Assembly: GCF_900602065.1 (NCBI RefSeq) | Contig: NZ_UWFN01000091.1 | Location: 167,625 to 231,624 of the forward strand | From: Pseudomonas viridiflava | GTDB lineage: Bacteria; Pseudomonadota; Gammaproteobacteria; Pseudomonadales; Pseudomonadaceae | Length of the DNA: 64,000 bases | Direction of reading: 5' to 3' | In this document: one piece after another, positions 18,674 to 27,797 of the stretch | How positions within the stretch are numbered: the first letter of the stretch is position 1 | How the letters are laid out: the number at the start of each line of letters is the position of its first letter | The notes under the pieces: model-generated | What the model was told of the DNA's origin: nothing | Database searches by the model: none | Seen by the model: only the letters and a program-made list of their open reading frames with translations | Program-made: the position numbers and the translations under genes

Positions 18674-19834
18674 ATGAAATCGCGTATCTGGCATTTGGCA
18701 GGCTTGAGCCTGTTATGTGTAAGCATCAGTACCCAGGCTTTGGCCGGGGATGACGCACCACGTGATCAGATCCGTGGCAGCTCGGGTGGGCAGCAGCGCG
18801 AGCAACCCAATGCTTCGCAACAACTGCAAAACCAGCAGCGCCAGAATCAGCAACAGATTCAGCAGCAGCGTGATCAACAACGCGGCGTCGAGCGTCAGCA
18901 GGATCAGCAGATTCGTAATGCTGATCGCCAACAACAGCAGCAGATTCAACAACAGCAAAACCAGCAACGGCAGGTCGAGCGTCAACAGCAGCAACAGATT
19001 CGTGACGTTGACCGCCAGCAACAGCAGCAGATACAGCAACAACAAATTCAGCAGCGTCAGGCCGAACGGCAGCAACAGCAGCAAATCCAGCAGCAACAGA
19101 TTCAACAGCGGCAGATAGATCGTCAGCAACTGGATCAGCGCCAGAACAATCTGCCGATTCAGAGTGGCCCAGGTGAGGCGCGTCAGACTCAGCCGCCGCG
19201 CCAAGGCTACTATCAGGACAATGGTTATCGCGGCAGCCGGGGCGACAACCGCCCGAACGATCACTGGACCGGTCGCCCGGATGGTCACGGCAATGGCTGG
19301 GGCCCTGGCCCGCAATATCGTCCGGGGCATGTCATCGATCGAGTCCCGGGTAACTACTCGCGCGTTCCGTACCGTGGGCTGGATTACTTTTACTCAGATG
19401 GCTATTGGTATCGCCCACAAGGCCCACGCTACGTGATTGTCACGCCGCCATATGGGGTACGGGTGCGCAGCTTGCCTGCTTATTCTCAGGAAGTCTGGAT
19501 GGGCAGCTCGCTGTACTTCGTGGCGGCAGGAACCTACTACACCTATCAGAACGACACGCAGGATTACGTGGTGGCCTATCCGCCGCAAAACGTCGAGCCT
19601 GTTTATACGCCACAAATGCCTGCATCCAGCCCGTATGACCCGATTGCGTACCCGAACAATGGCCAGAATGCTGAGCAGGTCGCGCAGGACAAGTACGATT
19701 GTTATCGCTGGTCGGTAGAGCAGAGCAGCTTCGACCCAAATGACCCGAATTCGCCCAATGCCCCGGCGATGATCCAGGTCTACCGTCGTTCCATGGTGGC
19801 TTGCCTGATGGGACGCGGCTATACCATCAACTGA
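18674..19834 (+). CDS. Secreted DUF6515-like protein with Gln-rich coiled region
   Basis: The ATG at 18674, after GAGG, opens a signal peptide (hydrophobic core LAGLSLLCVSISTQALAG). Residues about 45-170 are an extreme Gln-rich, Arg-punctuated repeat, probably a long coiled coil or disordered spacer. Next come a Pro/Gly/Tyr-rich linker and a compact C-terminal domain (about 235-386) with RGLDYFYSDGYWYRP, YVIVTPPYGVRVRSLP and a late Cys pair (YDCYRW, ACLMGRGY). The C-terminal part resembles the DUF6515 family as I know it; function is unknown, location probably periplasm or outer membrane. The frame is open to 18566 but only from this ATG is there a signal peptide. Confidence 0.8.
   Translation: MKSRIWHLAGLSLLCVSISTQALAGDDAPRDQIRGSSGGQQREQPNASQQLQNQQRQNQQQIQQQRDQQRGVERQQDQQIRNADRQQQQQIQQQQNQQRQVERQQQQQIRDVDRQQQQQIQQQQIQQRQAERQQQQQIQQQQIQQRQIDRQQLDQRQNNLPIQSGPGEARQTQPPRQGYYQDNGYRGSRGDNRPNDHWTGRPDGHGNGWGPGPQYRPGHVIDRVPGNYSRVPYRGLDYFYSDGYWYRPQGPRYVIVTPPYGVRVRSLPAYSQEVWMGSSLYFVAAGTYYTYQNDTQDYVVAYPPQNVEPVYTPQMPASSPYDPIAYPNNGQNAEQVAQDKYDCYRWSVEQSSFDPNDPNSPNAPAMIQVYRRSMVACLMGRGYTIN
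18795..19145 (+). repeat. Degenerate CAGCAR tandem repeat in coding sequence
   Basis: Units encoding RQQQQQIQQQQ-type heptad or longer blocks recur about six times, with CAG and CAA mixed. Phase and unit length drift, so copy number probably varies between strains. Confidence 0.8.
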
Positions 19835-19847
19835 CGCAGCAACTGAG

Positions 19848-20741
19848 TCAGACGGTTGCGGGTCGCACGACTTCCTGCGGGTCGGCGTGCACCAGCACTT
19901 CGGCCTTCGGGTATTCGCTGTTGATTGCGGCCTCAACCTGATCGCATAGGGCATGCGCGACCGACAAGGTCAGGCTGCCGGGCAACTCCAGGTGTAATTG
20001 CACGAACCAGTGGTTGCCGGAAATACGGGTGCGCAAGTCATGCGCACCGAGCACGCCGGGCACGCTGCACGCCAGTTCGAGCATGCGGGCGCTGACATCC
20101 ACGGGCAATTCCTCGTCCATCAGCACCGAAATGGTTTCCCGAGCGATCTGGAACGCGCTCCACAGGATGTACAGGGAAATGCCCAGGCCGAACCAGGCGT
20201 CCAGCTGCTGCCAGCCAAACCACGCCAGAACCAGCGCCAGCAGGATGCCCATGTTCAGCAACATATCTGAGCGGTAGTGCAACGAGTCGGCGCGAATCGC
20301 GGCTGAGCCGGTTTCCTTGATCACCTTGTGCTGAAACGCCAGCAGGGCGAAGGTCAGCGCCAGAGAAAGCAGCATGACCGCGATGCCCAGGCCCGGCGCA
20401 CCAATCGGTTCCGGGTTCTGAATCCGCTCCACGGCCTGAAAGCCGATCAGGCAGGCGCTGACGGCAATGAACAGTGCCTGAGCCATCCCCGACAGCGCTT
20501 CCGCCTTGCCATGCCCATAACGATGATCATCATCGGCAGGGCGCAGGGCGTAATGCACTGCCAGCAGATTGAGAAACGATGCCGCTCCATCAAGCAAGGA
20601 GTCGGTCAGCCCGGCCAGCAGGCTGACCGAACCACTGAGCCACCACGCTACTGCCTTGGCGACGATCAGGATACTGGCAACCGCCAGCGATGCCCGGGTT
20701 GCGAGGCGCAACAGGCGGGCGTGTTCGAGGCTGGTGCTCAT
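19848..20741 (-). CDS. Cation diffusion facilitator, FieF/YiiP type
   Basis: A 297-residue proton-coupled divalent metal exporter with six membrane helices (about residues 15-210) and a cytoplasmic CDF C-terminal domain (about 215-290). Site A ligands appear in LTDSLLDGAAS and in SLHYRSDMLLN (D-x3-D with H-x3-D), and the conserved HRYGHGKAEAL loop is present. The residue pattern fits zinc/iron exporters of the FieF group; the substrate cannot be fixed from sequence. It converges on the DUF6515 gene 13 bp away and is followed upstream by a lipoprotein gene. Confidence 0.92.
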   Translation of the reverse strand: MSTSLEHARLLRLATRASLAVASILIVAKAVAWWLSGSVSLLAGLTDSLLDGAASFLNLLAVHYALRPADDDHRYGHGKAEALSGMAQALFIAVSACLIGFQAVERIQNPEPIGAPGLGIAVMLLSLALTFALLAFQHKVIKETGSAAIRADSLHYRSDMLLNMGILLALVLAWFGWQQLDAWFGLGISLYILWSAFQIARETISVLMDEELPVDVSARMLELACSVPGVLGAHDLRTRISGNHWFVQLHLELPGSLTLSVAHALCDQVEAAINSEYPKAEVLVHADPQEVVRPATV

Positions 20742-20762
20742 CGTGCTTCCTTCACGTTACCT

Positions 20763-21182
20763 TCAAGCCGACGGTGCAAGGCCCAGTGACGCCAGTTGTT
20801 GCACACTGCCACGATGCTGGATCAGGCGTGGATCGTTGAGTGGCAGCGAGCGGCCCAGTTCGGTTTCCAGAATGGCCTGCAGCTTGCTGTTATCGACACT
20901 GCCATCAGCATTAACGGCTGGTTGCAACTTTTGCGGATCAATCTGCGCGCTCTGGCCGTGCGGGAAATAAATCGCACCGGTAGCGAAGTCGACACCAAAG
21001 GCGATCAGGCCGGGGATCACATAGAACAGCAGGCCGACGGCGTCGAGCACGGCGATTGCCGGGTCAATCTTGCCGTCGATCTGTCCGCGTCGATCAGGGT
21101 AGAAAATACTGCCGCATGCGGTGAGTTGAGTCAGCAGAGTAGCGACCACAACGCCGCCGATGAAACGAGTAGGAATGCGCAT
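20763..21182 (-). CDS. YceK/YidQ family lipoprotein
   Basis: The ATG at 21180-21182, preceded by GGAG, gives a 139-residue lipoprotein precursor. The signal peptide ends in a lipobox (LLTQLTAC), then CGSIFYPDRRGQIDGKIDP and a hydrophobic middle (VLDAVGLLFYVIPGLIAFGVDFATG) typical of YceK/YidQ-family lipoproteins. Function is unknown. The frame reaches 9 codons further upstream, but that start is less well placed. It may be cotranscribed with the metal exporter 21 bp downstream. Confidence 0.85.
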   Translation of the reverse strand: MRIPTRFIGGVVVATLLTQLTACGSIFYPDRRGQIDGKIDPAIAVLDAVGLLFYVIPGLIAFGVDFATGAIYFPHGQSAQIDPQKLQPAVNADGSVDNSKLQAILETELGRSLPLNDPRLIQHRGSVQQLASLGLAPSA

Positions 21183-21574
21183 GAACATCTCCATCAAGTG
21201 AAGTGGCAACTATACAAGGCAAATAACGCAGAGCTAAGACTATTACGTGGGTCTGCGGTTCGCTGGCGTAACTCATTAGTGGCCAACATGCAGAACAATG
21301 AATTGAATGCACTTTCCTGGAGCTGCCACGTGTTCCTGACACCGCACTGGCTCGCAGTAGACACGTATCTGTAGAAGCGCGCTTGCCCGCGATTCGGTCT
21401 TTCCGTCGATGAATACATCGCCTGCACTGACGTGATCGCGGGCAAGCGCGCTCCTACAGGTAAAAAACATTCAAATCAGATATTTGCATTTTTCGGGGAG
21501 GAGCTGCCTAGAGCATCCGGGATTTACCCGCCAGCGAATCCACTGCATATTGCTGACACATCCAAAGGAGACGA
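21183..21574. other. Intergenic region before the RBBP9-like hydrolase
   Basis: These 392 bp hold the promoters of the divergent lipoprotein and hydrolase genes and one REPIN. I see no further gene, hairpin or operator that stands out. Confidence 0.5.
21369..21459. repeat. REPIN, GCTTGCCCGCGAT class with GTAGGAGC-type ends
   Basis: Arms CTGTAGAAGCGCGCTTGCCC and GGGCAAGCGCGCTCCTACAG are inverted with a single mismatch. It combines the outer GTAGGAGC ends of one class with the GCTTGCCCGCGAT core of another. Confidence 0.88.
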
Positions 21575-22135
21575 ATGATGTCAGTCAGGGTTTTGATTTT
21601 GCCGGGGCTGTTCAATTCTGGGGAAACCCACTGGCAATCTCACTGGGAGCGGCAGTTCCCCGAATTGCATAGGGTTGAGCAACAGGACTGGGAAACGCCG
21701 GTCGCAGCGGATTGGGTTGAACGTCTCAATCAGGACATCATGGCAACCGACGGTGAGGTCGTGCTGGTCGGCCACAGTCTGGCCTGCACATTGATCACCC
21801 GTTGGGCCGAGCAATACCCAGAAGCGCAAAAGGTACGCGGCGCCTTGCTGGTCGCACCCAGTGATACCGAAGCAGACAGCTATCCACCAGGCACTCGCGG
21901 TTTCACACCGATGTCGACGCAACGCCTGCCATTCCCGACCATCACAGTGGCGAGCACGGATGATCCCTATGTCACTCAAGAGCGAGCACGCTTCTTCAGC
22001 GAGGCGTGGGGCAGTGAGTTGATCTGGCTGGAGAATGCTGGTCACATCAATGGCCAATCCGGATACGGACCTTGGCCGGAAGGTATCGAATTGTTGTACC
22101 GGCTGACAGGCGACGCTCGTTTCAAGCTCAAATAG
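21575..22135 (+). CDS. RBBP9/YdeN family serine hydrolase
   Basis: A 186-residue single-domain alpha/beta hydrolase. The nucleophile is Ser68 in VGHSLAC, the acid is probably the Asp in ASTDDPYV, and the His is in NAGHINGQSGYG. The motif LPGLFNSGETHWQSHWE is typical of RBBP9-like hydrolases. The physiological substrate is unknown. Two adjacent ATGs (21575 and 21578) follow GGAGACGA; either may be used. It is followed 40 bp later by hrpB. Confidence 0.9.
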   Translation: MMSVRVLILPGLFNSGETHWQSHWERQFPELHRVEQQDWETPVAADWVERLNQDIMATDGEVVLVGHSLACTLITRWAEQYPEAQKVRGALLVAPSDTEADSYPPGTRGFTPMSTQRLPFPTITVASTDDPYVTQERARFFSEAWGSELIWLENAGHINGQSGYGPWPEGIELLYRLTGDARFKLK

Positions 22136-22175
22136 CCTTCGGCACGTATAATCGGCGGCCTGTTCTGGAGCCGCC

Positions 22176-24707
22176 ATGATTTCCCTGCCCATTGATGCCG
22201 TTATTCCCGACCTGCGCCAAGTGCTGTCCGAGCGCCATGAAGCGGTGCTCGAAGCGCCGCCCGGTGCAGGCAAAACCACTCGGGTGCCGTTGGCGCTGCT
22301 TGAGGAAACCTGGCTGGCCGGGCAAACCATTCTGATGCTTGAGCCGCGTCGGCTGGCGGCACGGGCAGCGGCTGAGCGACTGGCCAGTGAGCTGGGTGAA
22401 ATGGTGGGTGAAACGGTCGGCTACCGGATCCGTCTGGAAAGCAGGGTAGGCCCCAACACCCGTATTGAAGTCGTCACCGAAGGCATTCTGACCCGACGTT
22501 TGCAGGATGATCCGGCGCTGGAAGGCGTGGGCTTGCTGATTTTTGATGAATTTCATGAGCGCAGTCTGGATGCTGATCTGGCCTTGGCCCTGAGCCTCAA
22601 CGGCAGGGAATTATTCCGCGACGAGCAGCCTTTGAAAATCCTGCTGATGTCGGCCACTCTGGAGGGCGAGCGGCTTTCCAGTCTGCTGGAAAACGCACCG
22701 GTGGTGCGCAGTGACGGTCGCATGTTCCCGGTGCAGATGCAGTGGGGGCGACCGTTTCAGCCCGGCGAATTCATTGAGCCGCGTGTGGTGCAGACGGTTC
22801 TGGACGCGATCAACGATCAAAGCGGTAGCCTGTTGGTGTTCTTGCCAGGGCAGGCGGAAATTCGGCGGGTCAATCAGCAACTGGGCGATGTTTTGGGGGC
22901 GCGGGCCGATATTTTGCTGTGCCCTTTGCATGGCGAACTCGACCTGAACGCCCAGCGCGCGGCAATAGAACCTGCACCGAAAGGCATTCGCAAAGTCGTT
23001 CTGGCAACGAATATTGCCGAAACCAGTTTGACCATTGATGGCGTACGCGTGGTGATCGACGCCGGTCTGGCGCGAGTGCCGCGATTTGATCCGGGCAGCG
23101 GCATGACCCGGCTTGATACCCAGCGCATTTCCAGGGCCAGCGCTACCCAGCGTGCCGGTCGAGCGGGGCGTTTGGAGCCAGGCGTGTGTTATCGGCTGTG
23201 GTCCGAAGCTCAACACGAACAACTCGCTGCTTATGGCGCGGCAGAAATCCTGCAGGCAGATCTTGCCGGTTTAGCCTTGCAACTGGCGCGCTGGGGCGTG
23301 ACCCCAGCCCAACTGGTCTGGCTCGACGTGCCGCCTGCCGCGGCTTACGGCCAGGCTCAGGATTTGCTGCGACGCCTCGGCGCCTTGAGCCGCCAGCCGG
23401 GTGACGAACCCAAACTTACGACTCACGGTCAGGCCATGGCTGAGTTGCCCGCGCACCCACGTATCGGCCATTTGCTGTTGCGCGGTCAGGCGCTGGGGCT
23501 TGGCAGTCTGGCCTGCGATGTTGCCGCTTTACTTGGCGAACGCGACATTCTGCGTGGTGCGGGGGCGGATTTGCACAGTCGCTTGAGCCTGCTTGAAGGT
23601 ACTGAACGTGCAGCTCGCGGCGCCCAGGGCGGCGTACAACGGGCCAAACAACTGGCTCGCCAATATCGCGGCTATTTGCGCGGTTCTGCGTCTGAACCCG
23701 TCAGCGATCCAGACCATCCGCGCTGGCTTGGCGCGCTGCTGGCGCTGGCGTATCCCGACCGTGTTGCGCAACAACGCAAGGCTGGCGGTGCCGAGTATCG
23801 ACTTGCCAATGGCCGCGCTGCGCTGTTTGCCGAGGTTGATGCATTGATGAAGCAACCTTGGCTGGTGGTCGCTGATCTGGGCAGCCGTCAAGGGCAGCGC
23901 GAAGAGCGTATCTATCTGGCGGCCGAATTTGATCCAGCCTTGTTTGACTCAGTGCTTGCTGATCAGGTGACCGAGCTCGATCAACTGGATTGGGACGAAC
24001 GCGAGGGTGTATTCCGTGCCGAACGCCAGCGCAAGGTGGGAGAACTGATCCTCAGCCGCGAGCCGCTGACCGGGCTGGATGAGTCCGCCAAAGGTCAGGC
24101 GTTGCTGGCACTGGTGCGGCGCAAAGGTCTGGAGTTGTTGCCATGGACGCCCGAACTGCGCCAATGGCAAGCGCGCGTTGGCTTGTTGCGCTCGCTGGAT
24201 CTGCAGCAGAAAGACAGCAGCGAATGGCCCGATGTCAGCAATGCCGGTTTGCTTGAGCGGCTGGAAATCTGGCTCCTGCCGTATCTGGGCAAGGTGTCGC
24301 GGCTTAGCCACTTCAGTAACCTGGACCTGTCTTCCATCCTGCATAACGCGCTGCCATGGCCGCTGCCCCAGCGCCTGGACGAACTCGCACCGCATCACTT
24401 GAGCGTGCCATCCGGGTCATCGGTGCGGCTGGATTACAGCGAACACCCGCCGATTCTCGCCGTGCGTCTGCAAGAGCTGTTTGGTCTGGCGGATACGCCG
24501 CGCATCGCCAATGGACGACAGATCGTCAAATTGCACCTGCTGTCCCCGGCCCGCCGTCCGGTGCAGGTCACGCAAGACCTGGCCAACTTCTGGCGCAGTA
24601 CCTATGCCGAGGTGAAGAAGGATTTGAAGGGCCGATACCCGAAGCACTATTGGCCGGATGACCCGCTGATAGCCGAGCCTACGGCGCGGATCAAGCCGAG
24701 GAAGTAG
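22176..24707 (+). CDS. hrpB: ATP-dependent helicase HrpB
   Basis: An 843-residue DEAH-box family RNA helicase with Walker A PPGAGKTT at residues 28-35, a DEFH Walker B at 124-127 (FDEFHERSLD), SAT (MSATLEGERL), motif VI QRAGRAGRLEPG, a helicase-associated HA2 region and the HrpB C-terminal domain. Length is normal. The biological role of HrpB is poorly defined in most bacteria, despite mRNA-processing and host-association reports. TATAAT at 22147-22152 may be its own -10 element, 24 bp before the ATG. Confidence 0.95.
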   Translation: MISLPIDAVIPDLRQVLSERHEAVLEAPPGAGKTTRVPLALLEETWLAGQTILMLEPRRLAARAAAERLASELGEMVGETVGYRIRLESRVGPNTRIEVVTEGILTRRLQDDPALEGVGLLIFDEFHERSLDADLALALSLNGRELFRDEQPLKILLMSATLEGERLSSLLENAPVVRSDGRMFPVQMQWGRPFQPGEFIEPRVVQTVLDAINDQSGSLLVFLPGQAEIRRVNQQLGDVLGARADILLCPLHGELDLNAQRAAIEPAPKGIRKVVLATNIAETSLTIDGVRVVIDAGLARVPRFDPGSGMTRLDTQRISRASATQRAGRAGRLEPGVCYRLWSEAQHEQLAAYGAAEILQADLAGLALQLARWGVTPAQLVWLDVPPAAAYGQAQDLLRRLGALSRQPGDEPKLTTHGQAMAELPAHPRIGHLLLRGQALGLGSLACDVAALLGERDILRGAGADLHSRLSLLEGTERAARGAQGGVQRAKQLARQYRGYLRGSASEPVSDPDHPRWLGALLALAYPDRVAQQRKAGGAEYRLANGRAALFAEVDALMKQPWLVVADLGSRQGQREERIYLAAEFDPALFDSVLADQVTELDQLDWDEREGVFRAERQRKVGELILSREPLTGLDESAKGQALLALVRRKGLELLPWTPELRQWQARVGLLRSLDLQQKDSSEWPDVSNAGLLERLEIWLLPYLGKVSRLSHFSNLDLSSILHNALPWPLPQRLDELAPHHLSVPSGSSVRLDYSEHPPILAVRLQELFGLADTPRIANGRQIVKLHLLSPARRPVQVTQDLANFWRSTYAEVKKDLKGRYPKHYWPDDPLIAEPTARIKPRK

Positions 24708-24767
24708 AGGCCAGCGGCCCGTCCCACGACATCCCACAGGTACCTCGATTTCTGCGCGACAGAGTTT

Positions 24768-25856
24768 TCAGGGCAATACCGGCAACAAAAACCGCCCAAT
24801 CACTGGCAAGTGATTGGAGATCAGTAGCGTGTCTTCCTGGCGCACGGCAGCGCCGACGCGTTTGAGGCGCGGGCTGAAAAACAGGTAGTCGACGGTTCGG
24901 TCCGGGCCGTTGATGCGTGGGTCATTGGGGAAATGCGTTAGCCATTTCGAACGATCAATGCCGCTCGCTTCGACGTTATTGGGGATCATCGGGTATTTGT
25001 CCCACAGCACGTGCAGTTGGCTGTCCGGCTGATACAGCGAGCGCTGTTCGGCAGGCAGACGCTGATACTGACCCAGCGGTAGCAGATTAAAATCCCCGCC
25101 GATTAACCATGGCGTGCCACTGGCTTCGAACTTGTCCAGCAGCTTGCTGGTGACCTGCACCTGACGCTGCATGGCGTCGTCGCCTTCGACAAAGGTGTCC
25201 AGATGCGTGTTGATGACCGCCAGATGGCCGCCGTCCCGTAATGGCAGATAACTGACCAGAAGAGCGGGTTTGCGCTGGAATTGACGACTGATCAGGTTGG
25301 CATCGCGAATCGGCAGCTGGATGCGTTCCGCCCGGTCGATCTCGAAGCGGCTCAGGGTCGCTAGCTTCATGCCGACGCTGCCTGCGATATGCGGGTTCGG
25401 CACGAAATCGGCTTTCCAGTAGAACGCCTCGGTGCTGCACGGGTACAGGTCGATCACGCGCTCCTGTAGCAACGCCAGTTGATCGTCGTAACCGGTGTTC
25501 TTCGCGCCGTCGTTCACCTCTTGTAACAGGACGATGTCCGGCTGCTCGTCACGAATCACCCGGGCGACTTCATCGAGATTGAAGGCGACATCTTCTGGCG
25601 TTGGTCGCTCATCCTGACCGCTACCATCGGCCATGTCGTACCAGAACACGTAACGCTTGCCCGCCAGATACTGGATGTTCCAGGTCATGACTTTGAGCGC
25701 TTGGCCGGGCACCAGACGCTGAGCCTGGCCTGCAGGGCTGCAGATGACGGGCAGCTCTTCACGTTGAGCGGGGCGCCAGGTCAGGGTGTAGATCAGCCCC
25801 AGCACTACGCCGGCCAGCAATAGAAGAATCAGAATGAAACGGGTCAAACGACTCAT
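24768..25856 (-). CDS. Membrane-anchored endonuclease/exonuclease/phosphatase family protein
   Basis: A 362-residue protein with one N-terminal membrane anchor (FILILLLLAGVVLGLIYTLT) and a metal-dependent EEP fold: KVMTWNIQYL with the first Asn, DIVLLQEVND with the catalytic Glu, INTHLDTF, GGDFNLLP and a final SNHLPVIG. It is presumably periplasmic, acting on a phosphodiester or phosphomonoester; sphingomyelinase-like or nuclease activity cannot be separated by reading. It is convergent with hrpB and leftward, following the YciC gene. Confidence 0.88.
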   Translation of the reverse strand: MSRLTRFILILLLLAGVVLGLIYTLTWRPAQREELPVICSPAGQAQRLVPGQALKVMTWNIQYLAGKRYVFWYDMADGSGQDERPTPEDVAFNLDEVARVIRDEQPDIVLLQEVNDGAKNTGYDDQLALLQERVIDLYPCSTEAFYWKADFVPNPHIAGSVGMKLATLSRFEIDRAERIQLPIRDANLISRQFQRKPALLVSYLPLRDGGHLAVINTHLDTFVEGDDAMQRQVQVTSKLLDKFEASGTPWLIGGDFNLLPLGQYQRLPAEQRSLYQPDSQLHVLWDKYPMIPNNVEASGIDRSKWLTHFPNDPRINGPDRTVDYLFFSPRLKRVGAAVRQEDTLLISNHLPVIGRFLLPVLP

Positions 25857-25970
25857 CGGCTCGGCTTAGAACGCGTTGCGTTCAGTCAGAAGTTCGCGTT
25901 GCAGGGCTTTTGAAACAAAGTGCAGCCCGAGCATAGCCGACTGGAACCTGATTGACAGCCTCCGTCTCGG

Positions 25971-26648
25971 CTACTCCAGCTCTTCGCGTTGTGCAGGTGG
26001 TTCGTTAAGGAGCATGAACAAGCGGAACATCACCACGCTGGTGAACAACTGCAGGAAGCTGCTCACGACATTAATCAGCAACGTGGCTGCAGCGTTCTGC
26101 GGCTCAGGCAGTAGAAAGTAAGCGATGCCTTCCAGCAGCGACAGCGGAATGTAGATGCACAGCACGCACGTCAGGATGCGTACGAAATGCCCTTTGGTCA
26201 TCTCAAAGCTTGCGCGCATTGCCATCAATGGCGTCAGGCCGCGCAGCACCAGCAGGTATTCAGCGAACACCAGTTTTACCATCACCCAGATGCCCGGAAT
26301 GATGAACAGCGACAGGCCAAACATGATTAACAGCGTGCTCAGCGCCGAGAGTACGGCGAATGTTGGCCACATGCGTAAAGCCATGGCCAGCAGGTCGCGT
26401 GGTCGCGGTTGATCACCGCCACGGCTGCGGGCGTCCAGAAACAGAATCAGTGCGCAGGTGTAGAGCGGGTAGAACAACAGGCCGATCAATAGCTCGTAAC
26501 CCGATGAGGCGTTGGTCGTCAGCGAACCGCTCAGCGCCTGCTTGGCCAGCGCTTCAACGATCACCAGCGGCAGGCACAGCGCGAGGATACTTGTCAGGTT
26601 GCGCCGGAAAAAATACAGGGAGTCGGTAAGAATGGTCAGCGGGTTCAT
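25971..26648 (-). CDS. yciC: YciC family integral membrane protein
   Basis: A 225-residue protein with five or six membrane helices that starts MNPLTILTDSLYFFRRNL and matches the UPF0259/YciC family. Function is unknown; family members appear to be inner-membrane proteins. It is leftward, 114 bp upstream of the EEP gene, and divergent from the DUF2076 gene. Confidence 0.88.
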   Translation of the reverse strand: MNPLTILTDSLYFFRRNLTSILALCLPLVIVEALAKQALSGSLTTNASSGYELLIGLLFYPLYTCALILFLDARSRGGDQPRPRDLLAMALRMWPTFAVLSALSTLLIMFGLSLFIIPGIWVMVKLVFAEYLLVLRGLTPLMAMRASFEMTKGHFVRILTCVLCIYIPLSLLEGIAYFLLPEPQNAAATLLINVVSSFLQLFTSVVMFRLFMLLNEPPAQREELE

Positions 26649-26827
26649 TAGGATCAGGTCGCAGAAAAAAGCAGGCGGTCACTTTAGCTGGCTAACCAGG
26701 CACCGGCCAGAGCCTTCTTAACATTTGCGACAGTCTATTGAAACGCCCTGGATTAGCCCCATTACCTTGCTACGCGCTGGCTATCCGGCCAGGCGAAGAT
26801 TTTTAACGGCAATCTAACGAGGTCGCC

Positions 26828-27586
26828 ATGAACAGCGAAGAGCAAACCCTGATCGACGGTCTTTTCACCAAGCTGAAAAGTGCCGAAACCGGTTCAGCCC
26901 CCCGCGACGTGGAGGCTGAAGCCAGGATCAAGGAGCATCTCAACCAGCAACCGGCCGCGCCTTATTACATGGCGCAGGCGATTCTGGTGCAGGAAGCGGC
27001 AGTCAATCAGCTCAACCAACAGGTCAAAGAGCGCGACGAGCAAATCCAGCGCCTGCAGGCTGAACTCCAGCAGGCGAAGGCTCAAGGTTCCTCGGCTCCG
27101 GCGCAGGGCGGTGGCGGATTCTTGTCGAGCATCTTCGGTGGCGGCGGTAACCGTCCGCAGCCGCAAACACAACCGCAGCAGTCGTTCTCTCAGCCGCCAG
27201 CGTCGTCGGGTGGTGGCTGGCGTGATGGCCCGGCCAGCCCGCCGCCTTACAACGCGCCGCAGGGTAACTATGCCGCACCACAGCAGCAGGCTCCGCGCGG
27301 CACTGGATTTCTCGGCGGTGCGTTGCAGACTGCGGCCGGTGTAGCCGGTGGTGTCATGCTGGCGCAGGGACTGAGCAGCATGTTCGGCAGTCACAATCAG
27401 CCTGAAGAAGTTGTGGAAGTCATCAAAGAAGAGCCTGCTCAGGTTGCTGATCATAGCCCTCAGGATTCAGGTGGCGGCTGGAACGATGGTCAGGAGAGCG
27501 TGAGCAGCAACGATTCATACGGCAACGATCAAGGCGGCTGGGATGACGGTGGCTTTGATGGCGGGGATGATGATTCGTTTGTTTGA
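26828..27586 (+). CDS. DUF2076 family protein
   Basis: A 252-residue soluble protein that starts MNSEEQTLIDGLFTKLKSAE. It shows the family order: an N-terminal helical region with a coiled coil (about residues 50-90, VNQLNQQVKERDEQIQRLQ), a Gly/Pro/Gln-rich low-complexity middle with FLSSIFGGGG, a short hydrophobic Gly/Ala segment (about 155-180), and an acidic Asp/Gly/Trp-rich tail (GGWDDGGFDGGDDD). Function is unknown. GAGG upstream supports the ATG. A REPIN and a terminator follow. Confidence 0.85.
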   Translation: MNSEEQTLIDGLFTKLKSAETGSAPRDVEAEARIKEHLNQQPAAPYYMAQAILVQEAAVNQLNQQVKERDEQIQRLQAELQQAKAQGSSAPAQGGGGFLSSIFGGGGNRPQPQTQPQQSFSQPPASSGGGWRDGPASPPPYNAPQGNYAAPQQQAPRGTGFLGGALQTAAGVAGGVMLAQGLSSMFGSHNQPEEVVEVIKEEPAQVADHSPQDSGGGWNDGQESVSSNDSYGNDQGGWDDGGFDGGDDDSFV

Positions 27587-27606
27587 TTCAAGCGTTGATG
27601 AATACT

Positions 27607-27681
27607 TGTAGGAGCTGCCGAAGGCTGCGATAGCCATTCCCCCTGATACACCGCTGTTCGCAGCCTGCGGCAGCTCCTACA
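27607..27681. repeat. REPIN, GTAGGAGCTGCC class
   Basis: Arms TGTAGGAGCTGCCGAAGG and its inverse ending GGCAGCTCCTACA lie 20 bp after the DUF2076 stop. The right arm reads CCTGCGG where the left implies CCTTCGG. Confidence 0.88.
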
Positions 27682-27735
27682 ACAATCGGGCGTTGGCGCC
27701 AATGCCCGGGGCACCCACGAAACTGGCATACTAAG

Positions 27736-27758
27736 CGCCGATTCACTCCGAATCGGCG
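27736..27758 (+). terminator. Hairpin terminator before the NYN gene
   Basis: CGCCGATTC and GAATCGGCG form a perfect 9-bp stem with loop ACTCC, followed by TTGTCGTTT. It probably ends the DUF2076 transcript. Confidence 0.6.
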
Positions 27759-27797
27759 TTGTCGTTTGGCTGCGCTGCTGCGTCATGAGGATTACCG

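Noticed and set aside
18713..19330. Leu-rich 205-residue open frame on the minus strand opposite the Gln-rich gene
   Set aside because: It is the mirror of CAG/CAA codons, has no ribosome-binding site, and the plus-strand gene has a signal peptide and family domain.
22611..23222. 203-residue frame opposite hrpB
   Set aside because: Antisense shadow of a conserved helicase, with no recognisable family or start signal.
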